A stretch of 17,459 nt of DNA from an uncultured Pseudomonadota bacterium. Lineage in GTDB: Bacteria; Myxococcota_A; UBA796; GCA-2862545. The stretch is from NCBI GenBank assembly GCA_937891875.1, contig CALATR010000432.1, positions 1-17,459 on the forward strand, read 5' to 3'. Shown piece after piece: positions 7,000 to 14,732 of the stretch. Below the pieces are notes generated by a model. That model made no database searches. It was not told where the DNA came from and was given only the letters and a program-made list of their open reading frames with translations. The number at the start of each line of letters is the position of its first letter. Position 1 is the first letter of the stretch. The position numbers and the translations under genes are program-made.

Positions 7000-7629
7000 G
7001 TGACACGACGCGCCCACACTCGTCGGAAGAACGTGGCGAGCCGCTCCAAGCCAGCATTCCTATCGGGCACCAGCTCCGAGTTCCTCGGCAAGCGAGCCCT
7101 GCCGACGATCCTCAAGGAGCGTCCGGTCGTGTTCCTGCTCGGACCCAGCGGGGCCGGAAAGACCAGCGTGGCGCTGCGCCTGGTGCAGCCCAACCACTAC
7201 TGCAACCGGAACACCCTGGAGGACGCGGTCCTCGAGCGGGTCCGGACCCGGGTGTGGCCCGAGGCGATCCGCGACGCGAAGAACCTGATCCTCGACGGGC
7301 CCGTGTGGCTGCAGAACCGGCCGGCGATCGTGCGGATCCTGGGGGAGCTCCTGCGGGAGCGCGCGGCCGAGGGGCGGCGCACCCTGGTCTGCCAGCCGGA
7401 CCACGACGGCTCGGTCAACCTGCTCATGGACGAGGTCGAGCCCGGCTCGTCGGTGGTGGTCGCCCTGCGCTTCCCCAAGGGCCGCCGCGGCCGGCTGCGC
7501 TTCGCCACCCGCCAGTGCGAGAAGATGGCGATCCCGAAGACGGCGGCGAAGGGCTCGGAGGTGATCGAGCCGTGGGGCTATGCCCAGGTGATCGCGTTCC
7601 TGGAGGAGTGGGAGCGGAACAACGCGTGA
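7000..7629 (+). CDS. Small P-loop ATPase, possibly DnaA/Hda-like AAA+
   Basis: 209 aa from the GTG at 7000. The GTG at 7033 is an alternative and may be better, since the first 11 codons are unusual for this genome and neither start has a strong Shine-Dalgarno site. Walker A is GPSGAGKT at 48-55 and is intact. A Walker B-like NLILDGP is at 95-101, with a single Asp rather than the usual DD/DE. A sensor-1-like strand TLVCQPD is at 128-134. The order Walker A, Walker B, long helix, sensor strand, then a segment GSSVVVALRFPKGRRGRLRF resembles the AAA+ core of DnaA and Hda without a DNA-binding domain IV. That family call is by pattern only; a generic AAA or nucleotide-kinase-like P-loop protein is possible. 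The N-terminus is basic. It is convergent with the sulfatase gene and separated from it by a repeat element. Confidence 0.75.
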   Translation: MTRRAHTRRKNVASRSKPAFLSGTSSEFLGKRALPTILKERPVVFLLGPSGAGKTSVALRLVQPNHYCNRNTLEDAVLERVRTRVWPEAIRDAKNLILDGPVWLQNRPAIVRILGELLRERAAEGRRTLVCQPDHDGSVNLLMDEVEPGSSVVVALRFPKGRRGRLRFATRQCEKMAIPKTAAKGSEVIEPWGYAQVIAFLEEWERNNA

Positions 7630-7664
7630 GGCGTAGCCGCGGCGGATGGTGATCCGCTGGCGGG

Positions 7665-7942
7665 ACGTCGCGTTGGTGCGGGCAGGGGAGTGGCGGGGCG
7701 GTCTCTGGTCTCTGGCCTCTGGTCTCTGGGCCCAAGACGCTGGTGGTTGGCCGGCACCGTGGTGCGGGCGATGGTTGAAGTCGTCTGCGCGGAGATGGGC
7801 GGCCTCCGGCCCATGGCTGGCGCTGCGGGTCACCGTGGTGGAAGCCACGGAATCAGCGCGTTGAACCCCCGTTCGCAGCGGGCCCCAGAGACCAGCGACC
7901 AGAGACCGCCCCTCCGATCCCTCGCTCGAAGCCACGCGACGC
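7665..7942. repeat. Inverted heptamer-repeat element, copy 2
   Basis: The left arm (7665-7730) has the same head as copy 1 (CGTCGCGT, then GCGGGCAGGGGAGTGGCGGG), followed by four 7-bp units at 7702-7729: TCTCTGG, TCTCTGG, CCTCTGG, TCTCTGG. The right arm (7881-7942) is the inverted counterpart: read on the minus strand it starts GCGTCGCGTGGCTTCG and ends in TCTCTGG, TCGCTGG, TCTCTGG. The right-arm head begins at the base after the sulfatase stop codon. Together with the structured centre this explains the whole 7630-7942 gap between convergent genes. Copy 1 uses TCTCCAG and this copy TCTCTGG, and in each locus both arms share the same version. Confidence 0.8.
7820..7859. other. Two-tier stem-loop at the centre of repeat copy 2
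   Basis: An outer stem GCGCTG (7820-7825) with CAGCGC (7854-7859) encloses an inner stem CCGTGG (7833-7838) with CCACGG (7845-7850). It lies between the two heptamer arms. It could act as a bidirectional transcription end for the convergent genes; this is inference. Confidence 0.45.
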
Positions 7943-10462
7943 TCACTCCTCGTCCTCCTCCCGCTCCTCCTCCCCGCCCCGCAGATACCCAAGCCGGAAC
8001 AGGATCCCCGTCGTCGCGGCGTCCACGTCCTCCAGGTCTCCCATGAGCGCCTTCATCCGGGTCGCCTCGTCCGGCGGGGGGAGGATGAGGGTTCCGGGCA
8101 CCACGCGAAATGCGTGCACGCCGGGCACGGCGAGGGGAATGTCGGGCTGGAGCGGGGTCGTGTCCGAGCCGCTGCGGACCGCGCCCGCCACCGGCGTCGG
8201 GGCGGCGAAGCGCACCAGGATCGTGCCCTCGCCATGGCCGCCGGGGGTGATCGTGACGGCGCGGCGATCGTCTCCCAGTTCGACCGTGGCGATGTCCTCG
8301 GGGAGCACGCGCGGCCGTTCTCCCCAGGCCTGGTTGGCGCGGTGCGGGGTGTCGCGCTCGGGGTCGAGGACCAGCACATCCTCGGCCGGGGAGGGGAGCT
8401 CGACCGTGACCGGCTCGGGCCCGAGGTGCAGGTGGACGCGCCAGCCTGGTCCGACGACCGCGCCGTGGACCTGGGCCAGCTCGCTGCGGAGGCGCGCGAG
8501 CAGGTCGGGATCGGCACCATCGATGAGGTCGTGGCTCTCGGTGGGATCGGTGCTGCGGTCGAAGAGGGCCTCGCGCCCGCTCCCGGTCCACAGGACGTAG
8601 GTGTGATCCCCCGAGCGCACCGCCCAGCGCTCCCGGTCGTACATAAGGTGGCCGAGATCGCGGGAGATAGGGGGCAGATCCTCCCCTTGAAGTGCGGGAC
8701 GCAGGGAGCGGCCATCGAGGCCGTCCCCGGGCAGACCCAGCAGGTCGAGCACCGTGGGCACGAGATCGGCGAGCTCGACCGGGTCGTCGACCCGGCGGCC
8801 GTCCTGCTGTCCGGGCTCGCGGATGAGCATGACGGCGTCGTGCAGCTCGGGCTTCAGGGTGTGGTTGTGCTCGAAGGCGCCGTGGTCGAACAGCTCCTCG
8901 CCGTGGTCGCTGTGCACGACCACCAGCGTGCGCCCCGGGAGCGCGTCGAGGCCGGCGAACAGGCGTCCGAGCTCCTGATCGGTGAAGGCGACCTCGGCGT
9001 CGTACAGGTCGGAGATGTGCTGCTTCGCCTGATCGTCGAGCTTGTCGGCGCGAAGCCAGCGGTAGACCTGGCTGCGCACGAAGCGCCCCTCGCCGATGAG
9101 TGGGGAGGGGTCGCGGACGAACGCCTCCTTCTGGGGAGCGGGCGGCAGGTAGGGGAGGTGTGGGTCCATGATGTGCAGGAACAACGCCGCATCCTGGTCC
9201 TGGTGCTCCTGCAGCCACGACAGCGCGCGGTCCACCTGCTGATCGGCCCGGGCGGCGGGATCGAGCAGCCAGCGCTCGGCGCCCGCGGTGAAGCCGAAGC
9301 GCTGGTTGAGGTGCACGTTGGCGACGATGCCGGCGGTGCGGAAGCCGGCGTCGTCCAGGCGATCGAGGATGACCTCGCTGCCGACCGCATCCAGGGGGCG
9401 GCGACCGGTCACCGCCGAGCGGAACGACGGGCGGGTGCGTGGCGCGGGGGTGTCCGCGTCGTCGAACACCGTCGCATCCCTCGCCCAGGCGTCGAGATTC
9501 GGCGTTGTCGGGCGATCGTAGCCGTACAACCCCAGCCGGTCCCGCCGGGTGGTGTCCAGGCCGATCCACACGATCCGCCGCGGCTCCTGCCCCGCCTTCG
9601 CGCCCACGACGGTGGGGTGGGCGAGCAGGGGCACGTCGCCGGCCACGTCACCCTCGCTGCGCACCCGCAGGGTCACGGTCCTGCCGGCCCAGCGAGACAG
9701 ATCGGCCCGCAGGGGCTCCCACGAGGACGAGGTCGCAGGCACCCGGGCGCGGGCGACCTCGGCGGGTCCTCCCCCGTCGACCACCTCGACGATCAGCTCC
9801 CGGTCGGACTCGGTCCGGCGCAGCCCGTCCTCCACCATGGCGACGGCGGCCTCCAGGCGAGCCCCTGCGGGCACGGCGACGGTCCAGCTGGCCTCGGCGC
9901 CCGCGGGCAGGAGCAGGCCCTGGCGGGTCTCCTGGCCAATGGTCCAGGCGAGCGGCGCATAGTCGGCTGGTGCGAGTCCAGAGCGGGCGGGGGAGAGGCG
10001 CTCGACCCGGGCGCGCAGACTGGGGTGCTCGACGACCACGCGGGTGGGCGGTCGCTCGGCCGAGAACTGGATCGAGTCGTCGACAATCCGCCAGGTGCCC
10101 TGATCGCCGGGCCGGCGGGTGTAGGGGAGGACCTCACCGTCCACCAGGACGCGCATGCCTGGCGGGGGGACGGCGTCGGCGCCGGGCCCGGGCTCGAAGG
10201 GGAGCTCGGCCTGCAGGCGTAGATCCAGCTGGCGCGCGGTCCGGCCGGTCGCGCGGACGAAGCGGGTCAGCTCGCTCTGGACCTCGTCCTCGGCTGGCTC
10301 GGCGCCGCCCTGGGGCAGCACCCAGGCCGCGTCTGCGGCGGTAAGCCTCAGGATCGGCGTACCACCGGGCACATGGAGGGGTGCTGGAGGTTCGGAAGGG
10401 GGGGCGGACGTGCAGCTGGCGAGGAGGATCGCGGCGCTGGCGAGGCGGACGTGCAGGCGCAT
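7943..10462 (-). CDS. Sulfatase/alkaline-phosphatase-superfamily lipoprotein
   Basis: 839 aa. The signal peptide ends in lipobox LASC with Cys17, so an exported lipid-anchored protein is predicted. Residues about 20-290 are beta-rich with a carbohydrate-binding-like phrase SWEPLRADLSRWAGRTVTLR. The catalytic domain spans about 296-600: IGLDTTRRDRLGLYGY supplies metal ligand Asp303, TPNLDAWA follows, and HSDHGEE at 517-523 supplies Asp519/His520. ADLVPTVLDLLGLP and GLDGRSLRP are typical of the fold. The nucleophile position reads PRTRPSFRSAVTG with Thr343 in place of the Cys/Ser that becomes formylglycine, so it may be a phospho-transferase or hydrolase rather than a sulfatase. The C-terminal part is a beta-rich tail ending in a Glu/Asp run. 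The ATG at 10462 is chosen because the signal peptide starts there; GGAGG is rather far upstream (13 bases). Substrate is unknown. Confidence 0.88.
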   Translation of the reverse strand: MRLHVRLASAAILLASCTSAPPSEPPAPLHVPGGTPILRLTAADAAWVLPQGGAEPAEDEVQSELTRFVRATGRTARQLDLRLQAELPFEPGPGADAVPPPGMRVLVDGEVLPYTRRPGDQGTWRIVDDSIQFSAERPPTRVVVEHPSLRARVERLSPARSGLAPADYAPLAWTIGQETRQGLLLPAGAEASWTVAVPAGARLEAAVAMVEDGLRRTESDRELIVEVVDGGGPAEVARARVPATSSSWEPLRADLSRWAGRTVTLRVRSEGDVAGDVPLLAHPTVVGAKAGQEPRRIVWIGLDTTRRDRLGLYGYDRPTTPNLDAWARDATVFDDADTPAPRTRPSFRSAVTGRRPLDAVGSEVILDRLDDAGFRTAGIVANVHLNQRFGFTAGAERWLLDPAARADQQVDRALSWLQEHQDQDAALFLHIMDPHLPYLPPAPQKEAFVRDPSPLIGEGRFVRSQVYRWLRADKLDDQAKQHISDLYDAEVAFTDQELGRLFAGLDALPGRTLVVVHSDHGEELFDHGAFEHNHTLKPELHDAVMLIREPGQQDGRRVDDPVELADLVPTVLDLLGLPGDGLDGRSLRPALQGEDLPPISRDLGHLMYDRERWAVRSGDHTYVLWTGSGREALFDRSTDPTESHDLIDGADPDLLARLRSELAQVHGAVVGPGWRVHLHLGPEPVTVELPSPAEDVLVLDPERDTPHRANQAWGERPRVLPEDIATVELGDDRRAVTITPGGHGEGTILVRFAAPTPVAGAVRSGSDTTPLQPDIPLAVPGVHAFRVVPGTLILPPPDEATRMKALMGDLEDVDAATTGILFRLGYLRGGEEEREEDEE

Positions 10463-10513
10463 GCGGGTGGTGTATCCTCCGCAGCCGGGGCAGAGGGCCC
10501 CGCAGGAGGGAAG

Positions 10514-11014
10514 ATGAGCGAAGCCCGGTTCGCGGTGGCCACCTTTGTCTACCTGGCCCACGCTGACGGTCACACCCCCGACGACGCCGATCTGGCCGCC
10601 CACTGCGCGGCGGTCGCGGCAGCCGAGGACGCAGGCGCGGGGGATGCCGCAGGCGAGGCGCTGGTCTCCCGGGTCGAGGCCCTGCTCGCCGACGCCGACG
10701 TCGCCACGGTGCTCGGTCAGCTCTTCGGCGAGTCGCTGCGCACCGACCTCGGCGAGGGCTCTCGGGACGATCGCCTCCACCGGATCCGCGCGTACCAGTT
10801 CTCCCGCGGACAGCCCTGGCTCGCCACCATCTACGAGCGCCGCGAAGACGGCACGGTCGCCCCCAGCACCGTGCTGGTCGAGCGCGTCACCGACCTGGTG
10901 CGGGTGATGGACCCCAACCCCTGGGACGACGTGCCGGAGGACCGCGCCCTGCCGACCGGCGACTTCCTGGTCCTGTGGGAGCTTGCCGGCTGCCCGGGCT
11001 ACGCCATCGCCTGA
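10514..11014 (+). CDS. Hypothetical protein, first gene of a two-gene unit
   Basis: 166 aa. The ATG at 10514 follows AGGAGG with 4-base spacing. I do not recognise the family. The N-terminal half is Ala/Asp-rich and probably helical (AHCAAVAAAEDAGAGDAAGE). The C-terminal half contains QPWLATIYERREDGTV, a strand-like STVLVERVTDLVRVMD, and a WDDVPEDR...FLVLWELAGCPGYAI ending. There is no signal peptide, membrane segment or Cys cluster. It is only 12 bp from the next gene, which has its own Shine-Dalgarno site, so the two are almost certainly co-transcribed. The start is 51 bp from that of the divergent sulfatase-like gene, so the two promoters must lie close together. Codon use matches the neighbours. 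Confidence 0.8.
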   Translation: MSEARFAVATFVYLAHADGHTPDDADLAAHCAAVAAAEDAGAGDAAGEALVSRVEALLADADVATVLGQLFGESLRTDLGEGSRDDRLHRIRAYQFSRGQPWLATIYERREDGTVAPSTVLVERVTDLVRVMDPNPWDDVPEDRALPTGDFLVLWELAGCPGYAIA

Positions 11015-11026
11015 CCGGAGGCCTCC

Positions 11027-11899
11027 GTGGCCGTGCTGCGCTTCACCGGGGCGGGTGTCGTGTCTACGCCCACCGCGGTCCAGATCCGGGTGACCCGGAC
11101 GCTGCCCGGGCGGCTCGCCGCGGGCGCGCCGATCCCCGATCGCACCCTGTCCGACGAGGAGGTCGAGGCCAACCTGCGCCACTTCGTGGTCGGCCTGCGC
11201 GGTCCGCGCTCCCGGGCCTGCGATGCGCTCGTGCTGTCCGGGGTGCGCCTCGGTGAGCGCCATGGGCTCGCCGAGGTGGTGCGCGCCGCTCGGGGTTGGG
11301 GACTGCGCCGGGTCAGCCTGCACCTCGGTCGTGACCAGCGTCTGGCGCTCCGCCGCTCGCCGCTCGCCGCCCTGGTCGACGACCTCGCGATCGTGGTGCG
11401 CAACGAGCTGGACCTCGGCGACGTGGCCGCCCTGTGCCGCCAGGGCCCCACGGTCACCGCGGTGCTCCCTCTCGACGATGCCGGGCTGGCTCGCCTCGAC
11501 GGCATGAGCAGCGCGCTCGCCCAGGTCGGGGTGCCCCGGGTCGTGCTCACCTGGCCCCTCTCCGGCGATCCGCCACCCCACGCCGCCACTGTCGCTCCCC
11601 GCCTGCCTGCCGCGGTCCAGACCCTCGAGGCCGCCGGCTGCGCGGTGTCGATCAAGGGCCTGCCCTTGTGTGCCCTCGGTCCGCTCGCCCGGGTCGCCGG
11701 CCGCACCCGCAACCGCTGGTACGTCGACGCAGCGCACCAGGGCCCCGACGCCCTGTTGTTCTTCCCCGACGTGCTGCGCTTCTCCAAGCTCGATGCGTGC
11801 AGGTTCTGTGGCTTGGAAGCGGACTGTGACGGCGCGCCGGCCCGCTGGCTCGCCCTGCGCCGCGCCGGGATGCTCCACCCGGTCGACCGCGCAGATTGA
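11027..11899 (+). CDS. Degenerate radical-SAM-like protein lacking the N-terminal cluster cysteines
   Basis: 290 aa from the GTG at 11027, behind GGAGG with 5-base spacing. The overall plan looks like a radical SAM protein. An opening strand IRVTRTLPGRLAAG occupies the place of the CxxxCxxC loop but has no Cys. LSDEEVEANLRHFV is followed by ALVLSGVRLGERHGLAEVVR, where active members have SGGEP. Repeating strand-helix units follow (RRVSLHLG, AIVVRNELDL, TAVLPL, RVVLTWPL). Late features typical of many radical SAM proteins remain: GLPLC (Cys215) and C-x2-C-x5-C at 258-267 followed by DG..ARWL. I infer a fold-retaining but cluster-less homologue, possibly a binding subunit; this is by pattern, not by search. 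It forms a two-gene unit with the hypothetical protein just upstream. Confidence 0.75.
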   Translation: MAVLRFTGAGVVSTPTAVQIRVTRTLPGRLAAGAPIPDRTLSDEEVEANLRHFVVGLRGPRSRACDALVLSGVRLGERHGLAEVVRAARGWGLRRVSLHLGRDQRLALRRSPLAALVDDLAIVVRNELDLGDVAALCRQGPTVTAVLPLDDAGLARLDGMSSALAQVGVPRVVLTWPLSGDPPPHAATVAPRLPAAVQTLEAAGCAVSIKGLPLCALGPLARVAGRTRNRWYVDAAHQGPDALLFFPDVLRFSKLDACRFCGLEADCDGAPARWLALRRAGMLHPVDRAD

Positions 11900-11993
11900 C
11901 CCTCAAGCCCCGCGGTCCACGGCCGAAGGAGGGGGTCCCACCCCGGTTGCGAATCAATTGGGATACACTCGGCCAGAACCGAGGGGAGCCCAC

Positions 11994-13487
11994 GTGAACA
12001 GCCCGAGTTCGCCCCGTCCGGTCCTGTTGATCGTGGACGACGACGAGAACCTCCTGCGCGCGATGCGCCGCACCACCGAGCGTGCCGGCTACCAGGTGTT
12101 CGCGGTGACGACCGCGGAGGAAGGCCTCGAGTGCCTCGACGGACACGACGTCGACGTGGCGCTGATCGACCACAACCTGCCGCGCATGAGCGGCGTGGAG
12201 CTGATCTCCCGGGCCCGCCAGGACCACCCCGCGACCGACTACGTGCTGTTCACCGCGGTGGGCGACGCCGATCTCGGCTTCCGCGCGCTGCGCTCGGGCG
12301 CGGACGGCTTCCTCACCAAGCCGGTCGAGCACCACAACCTCCTCGCCCAGCTGCACCGCGGGGTGCAGGCCAAGCGTCTCCGGGCGGAGAATGCTGATCT
12401 TCGCCAGGCGGGCGGCGAGCAGTCCCCGGCGGATCGGCTCCTGCTGGGCAGCAGCCGCGCCATGGTCCGGCTGAAGAACGAGATCCGGAGCTTTGCCGCC
12501 ACCAACGAACACATCCTCATCCTGGGCGAGAGCGGTGTCGGCAAGGAACTGTGCGCCAAGGCGCTGAACGCCGAGTCTGGCCGGCGGGGCAAGTTCGTGG
12601 TCCGCAACTGTGGCGCCCTGACCGCCAGCCTGGCCAACCTGGAGCTGTTCGGCGCCGATCCTGGCGCGTACAGCGGCATGGCCGATCCGACGCGGCCCAA
12701 GCTCGGAGCCTTCGAGACGGCCCAGGACGGCATGGTGTTCCTGGACGAGATCGGCGATCTCCCCCTGGAGATGCAGGTGAACCTGCTCCGGACCCTGGAG
12801 AACCGCACCTTCACCCGCGCCGGAGGCGTCACCGAGCTGCCCTTCCGGGGCCGGGTCATCGCCGCGACCCACCGCAACCTCGAGGAGATGGTCGCGGAGG
12901 GCACCTTCCGCAAGGACCTGTTCCACCGCTTCCAGCTCACCCTGCGCATGCCCCCGCTGCGGGAGCACCGCGAGGACGTCGAGCTGCTGACATGGCAGTT
13001 CTTGAGCCAGATCTCCCGCGATCACAACCGCGCCATCGAGTCGGTCACTCCCGAGGCGATGGCGTGTCTGCGCAACTACGACTGGCGGGAGAACAACGTC
13101 CGGGAGCTGCGCAATGCCCTGGTCCAGGCGGTGATCCGGGCGCCGGGCACGACGATCGGCATCGCGCACCTGCCCGACAAGGTCCGAGAGGGCGGTGCCA
13201 GCGGCCCCCCCGACCCCACCTGGCCGCCTTCGCCCGGACCGCGGCCGGGGCCCACGCCGCCGCCAGCGCCCCCGGCCGGTGGCCTGCACCTTCCCGCGGA
13301 GCTGCTGGCCATGGACCACGCCACAGCCAAGGACGAGGCGATCACCGCCTTCGAGACCTGGTACCTGACCCACATGCTGGACAAGGCGGACTGGAACATC
13401 ACGCACGCCGCCGAGCTGGCGGGCGTGAAACGACCCAACTTCTACCGGCTCATGAAGCGGTACGGGATCGGGACGGACGACGCCTGA
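11994..13487 (+). CDS. NtrC-type response regulator with AAA+ sigma-54 activator domain
   Basis: 497 aa from the GTG at 11994, with GGGGAG 5 bases before it. The receiver domain is at about 8-125: acidic pocket Asp15/Asp16, phosphoacceptor Asp59 (LIDHNLP), Thr87 and Lys109. The AAA+ domain is at about 146-380: Walker A GESGVGKE at 178-185, Walker B VFLDEIG at 248-254, arginine-finger region FRKDLFHRF. The sigma-54 contact loop reads GAYSGM at 224-229 instead of GAFTGA. A Pro-rich linker at about 404-428 leads to a Fis-type helix-turn-helix at 466-490 (NITHAAELAGVKRPNFYRLM). No histidine kinase is adjacent, so it is an orphan. An AT-richer patch with GATACACT just upstream (11947-11969) may be its promoter. 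Whether it works with sigma-54 is uncertain given the altered loop. Confidence 0.93.
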   Translation: MNSPSSPRPVLLIVDDDENLLRAMRRTTERAGYQVFAVTTAEEGLECLDGHDVDVALIDHNLPRMSGVELISRARQDHPATDYVLFTAVGDADLGFRALRSGADGFLTKPVEHHNLLAQLHRGVQAKRLRAENADLRQAGGEQSPADRLLLGSSRAMVRLKNEIRSFAATNEHILILGESGVGKELCAKALNAESGRRGKFVVRNCGALTASLANLELFGADPGAYSGMADPTRPKLGAFETAQDGMVFLDEIGDLPLEMQVNLLRTLENRTFTRAGGVTELPFRGRVIAATHRNLEEMVAEGTFRKDLFHRFQLTLRMPPLREHREDVELLTWQFLSQISRDHNRAIESVTPEAMACLRNYDWRENNVRELRNALVQAVIRAPGTTIGIAHLPDKVREGGASGPPDPTWPPSPGPRPGPTPPPAPPAGGLHLPAELLAMDHATAKDEAITAFETWYLTHMLDKADWNITHAAELAGVKRPNFYRLMKRYGIGTDDA

Positions 13488-13504
13488 TCGGCCGATGACT
13501 CCGT

Positions 13505-13519
13505 GAGACGGGGCGTCTC
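13505..13519 (+). terminator. Hairpin after the response regulator
   Basis: GAGACG and CGTCTC form a perfect 6-bp stem around a GGG loop, 17 bases after the stop codon. No T-tract follows, so termination is only suggested by position. Confidence 0.35.
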
Positions 13520-13625
13520 GGGACCGGACAAGCCTCCGTCAAGCACTTCCATGCATACGGCCCGGAGTTATCTGCATGCCCTTGTCGGGGGCCCCGCGGC
13601 CCTCCCGAACCTGTCGGAGGTCTCC

Positions 13626-14699
13626 GTGCTGCCGTTCGAATCCGTCTGTGCCCTCGGGCACGAGCAAGTCGTCTACTGCCACGACGCCGAGAGCGGTCTC
13701 CGCGCGATCATCGCCATCCACGACTCCTCCCTGGGCCCAGCGCTCGGGGGCTGTCGCTTGTACGACTACGCCACCGAGGCCGACGCGCTCAAGGACGTGC
13801 TGCGCCTGTCCCGCGGCATGACCTACAAGGCCGCGGTCGCCGGGCTCGACCTCGGCGGCGGCAAGTCCGTGATCATCGGCGACCGCAGCATCAAGTCGGA
13901 GGCGCTGTTCCGCGCGTTCGGCCGCTTCATCGACAGCCTCGGCGGGCGCTACATCACCGCCGAGGACATGAACACCAACGTCACCGACATGGACACCATC
14001 CGCCGCGAGACCCGCTGGGTCACCGGCGTGAACGTGCAGGCCGGCGGCTCCGGTGACCCCTCTCCGGTCACCGCGTGGGGCGTGTTCCACGGCATCAAGG
14101 CCGCCCTCGAGGTGGTGTATGGAACGTCGGAGGTCGGAGGCCGCACGGTCGCCATCCAGGGCCTGGGCAACGTCGGATACTGGCTCGCCCGCTATCTCCG
14201 AGAAGAAGGGGCCAACCTGGTCTTCACCGACATCGACCGCTCGCGCATCGACCGGGCGATCACCGAGCTGGGCGGCAGCTTCGTCGAGGGCGACCAGTGG
14301 TACGAGACCCAGTGTGACGTGCTCGCTCCGTGCGCCATCGGCGGCATCATCAACAGCCGCACCATCCCGCGGGTCCGCGCACCCATCATCGCCGGCGGTG
14401 CCAACAACGTGCTCGAGGACGAAATCGCCGACAGCGAGCGCCTCGCCGAGCAGAACATCACCTACGCCCCCGACTACGTCATCAACGCGGGCGGCCTGAT
14501 GAGCGTGTACGCGGAGCTGCACCAGCTGCCCCACCAGAAGGCGATGGACGACGCGCGCGGCATCTTCGACACCGTCAAGAATGTGCTGGGCAAGGCCCAG
14601 GCGGAGGGCACGAGCAGCATCGAGGCCTCCAACCGCATCGCGCAGGAGCGGATCGCCGCCGTGCGCAGCACCAAGCGCCTTTGGACCGGGCGGGTCTGA
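13626..14699 (+). CDS. Leucine dehydrogenase (Glu/Leu/Phe/Val dehydrogenase family)
   Basis: 357-aa cytosolic enzyme that deaminates leucine, valine and isoleucine to their 2-keto acids with NAD+, reversibly. The GTG at 13626 has GGAGG 5 bases upstream; the frame is open further upstream but lacks similarity there. From this start, Lys68 (MTYKAAVAGL) and Lys80 (DLGGGKSVI) fall on exactly the numbers of the two active-site lysines of Bacillus leucine dehydrogenase, which supports the choice. The NAD-binding motif GLGNVG is at 179-184. The C-terminal GGANNVLEDE...YAPDYVINAGGLMSVYAEL is typical of the LeuDH branch rather than of glutamate dehydrogenase. It is 138 bp downstream of the response regulator and separated from it by a hairpin, so it is probably transcribed separately. 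Preference among branched-chain substrates (or phenylalanine) is inferred from family. Confidence 0.93.
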   Translation: MLPFESVCALGHEQVVYCHDAESGLRAIIAIHDSSLGPALGGCRLYDYATEADALKDVLRLSRGMTYKAAVAGLDLGGGKSVIIGDRSIKSEALFRAFGRFIDSLGGRYITAEDMNTNVTDMDTIRRETRWVTGVNVQAGGSGDPSPVTAWGVFHGIKAALEVVYGTSEVGGRTVAIQGLGNVGYWLARYLREEGANLVFTDIDRSRIDRAITELGGSFVEGDQWYETQCDVLAPCAIGGIINSRTIPRVRAPIIAGGANNVLEDEIADSERLAEQNITYAPDYVINAGGLMSVYAELHQLPHQKAMDDARGIFDTVKNVLGKAQAEGTSSIEASNRIAQERIAAVRSTKRLWTGRV

Positions 14700-14732
14700 T
14701 CCGATCGGATGCGCACGGCTGCGCTGCTGCCG

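Noticed and set aside
10463..11878. N-terminal extension of the sulfatase-like frame
   Set aside because: It is antisense to two well-supported plus-strand genes; the signal peptide and lipobox mark the start at 10462.
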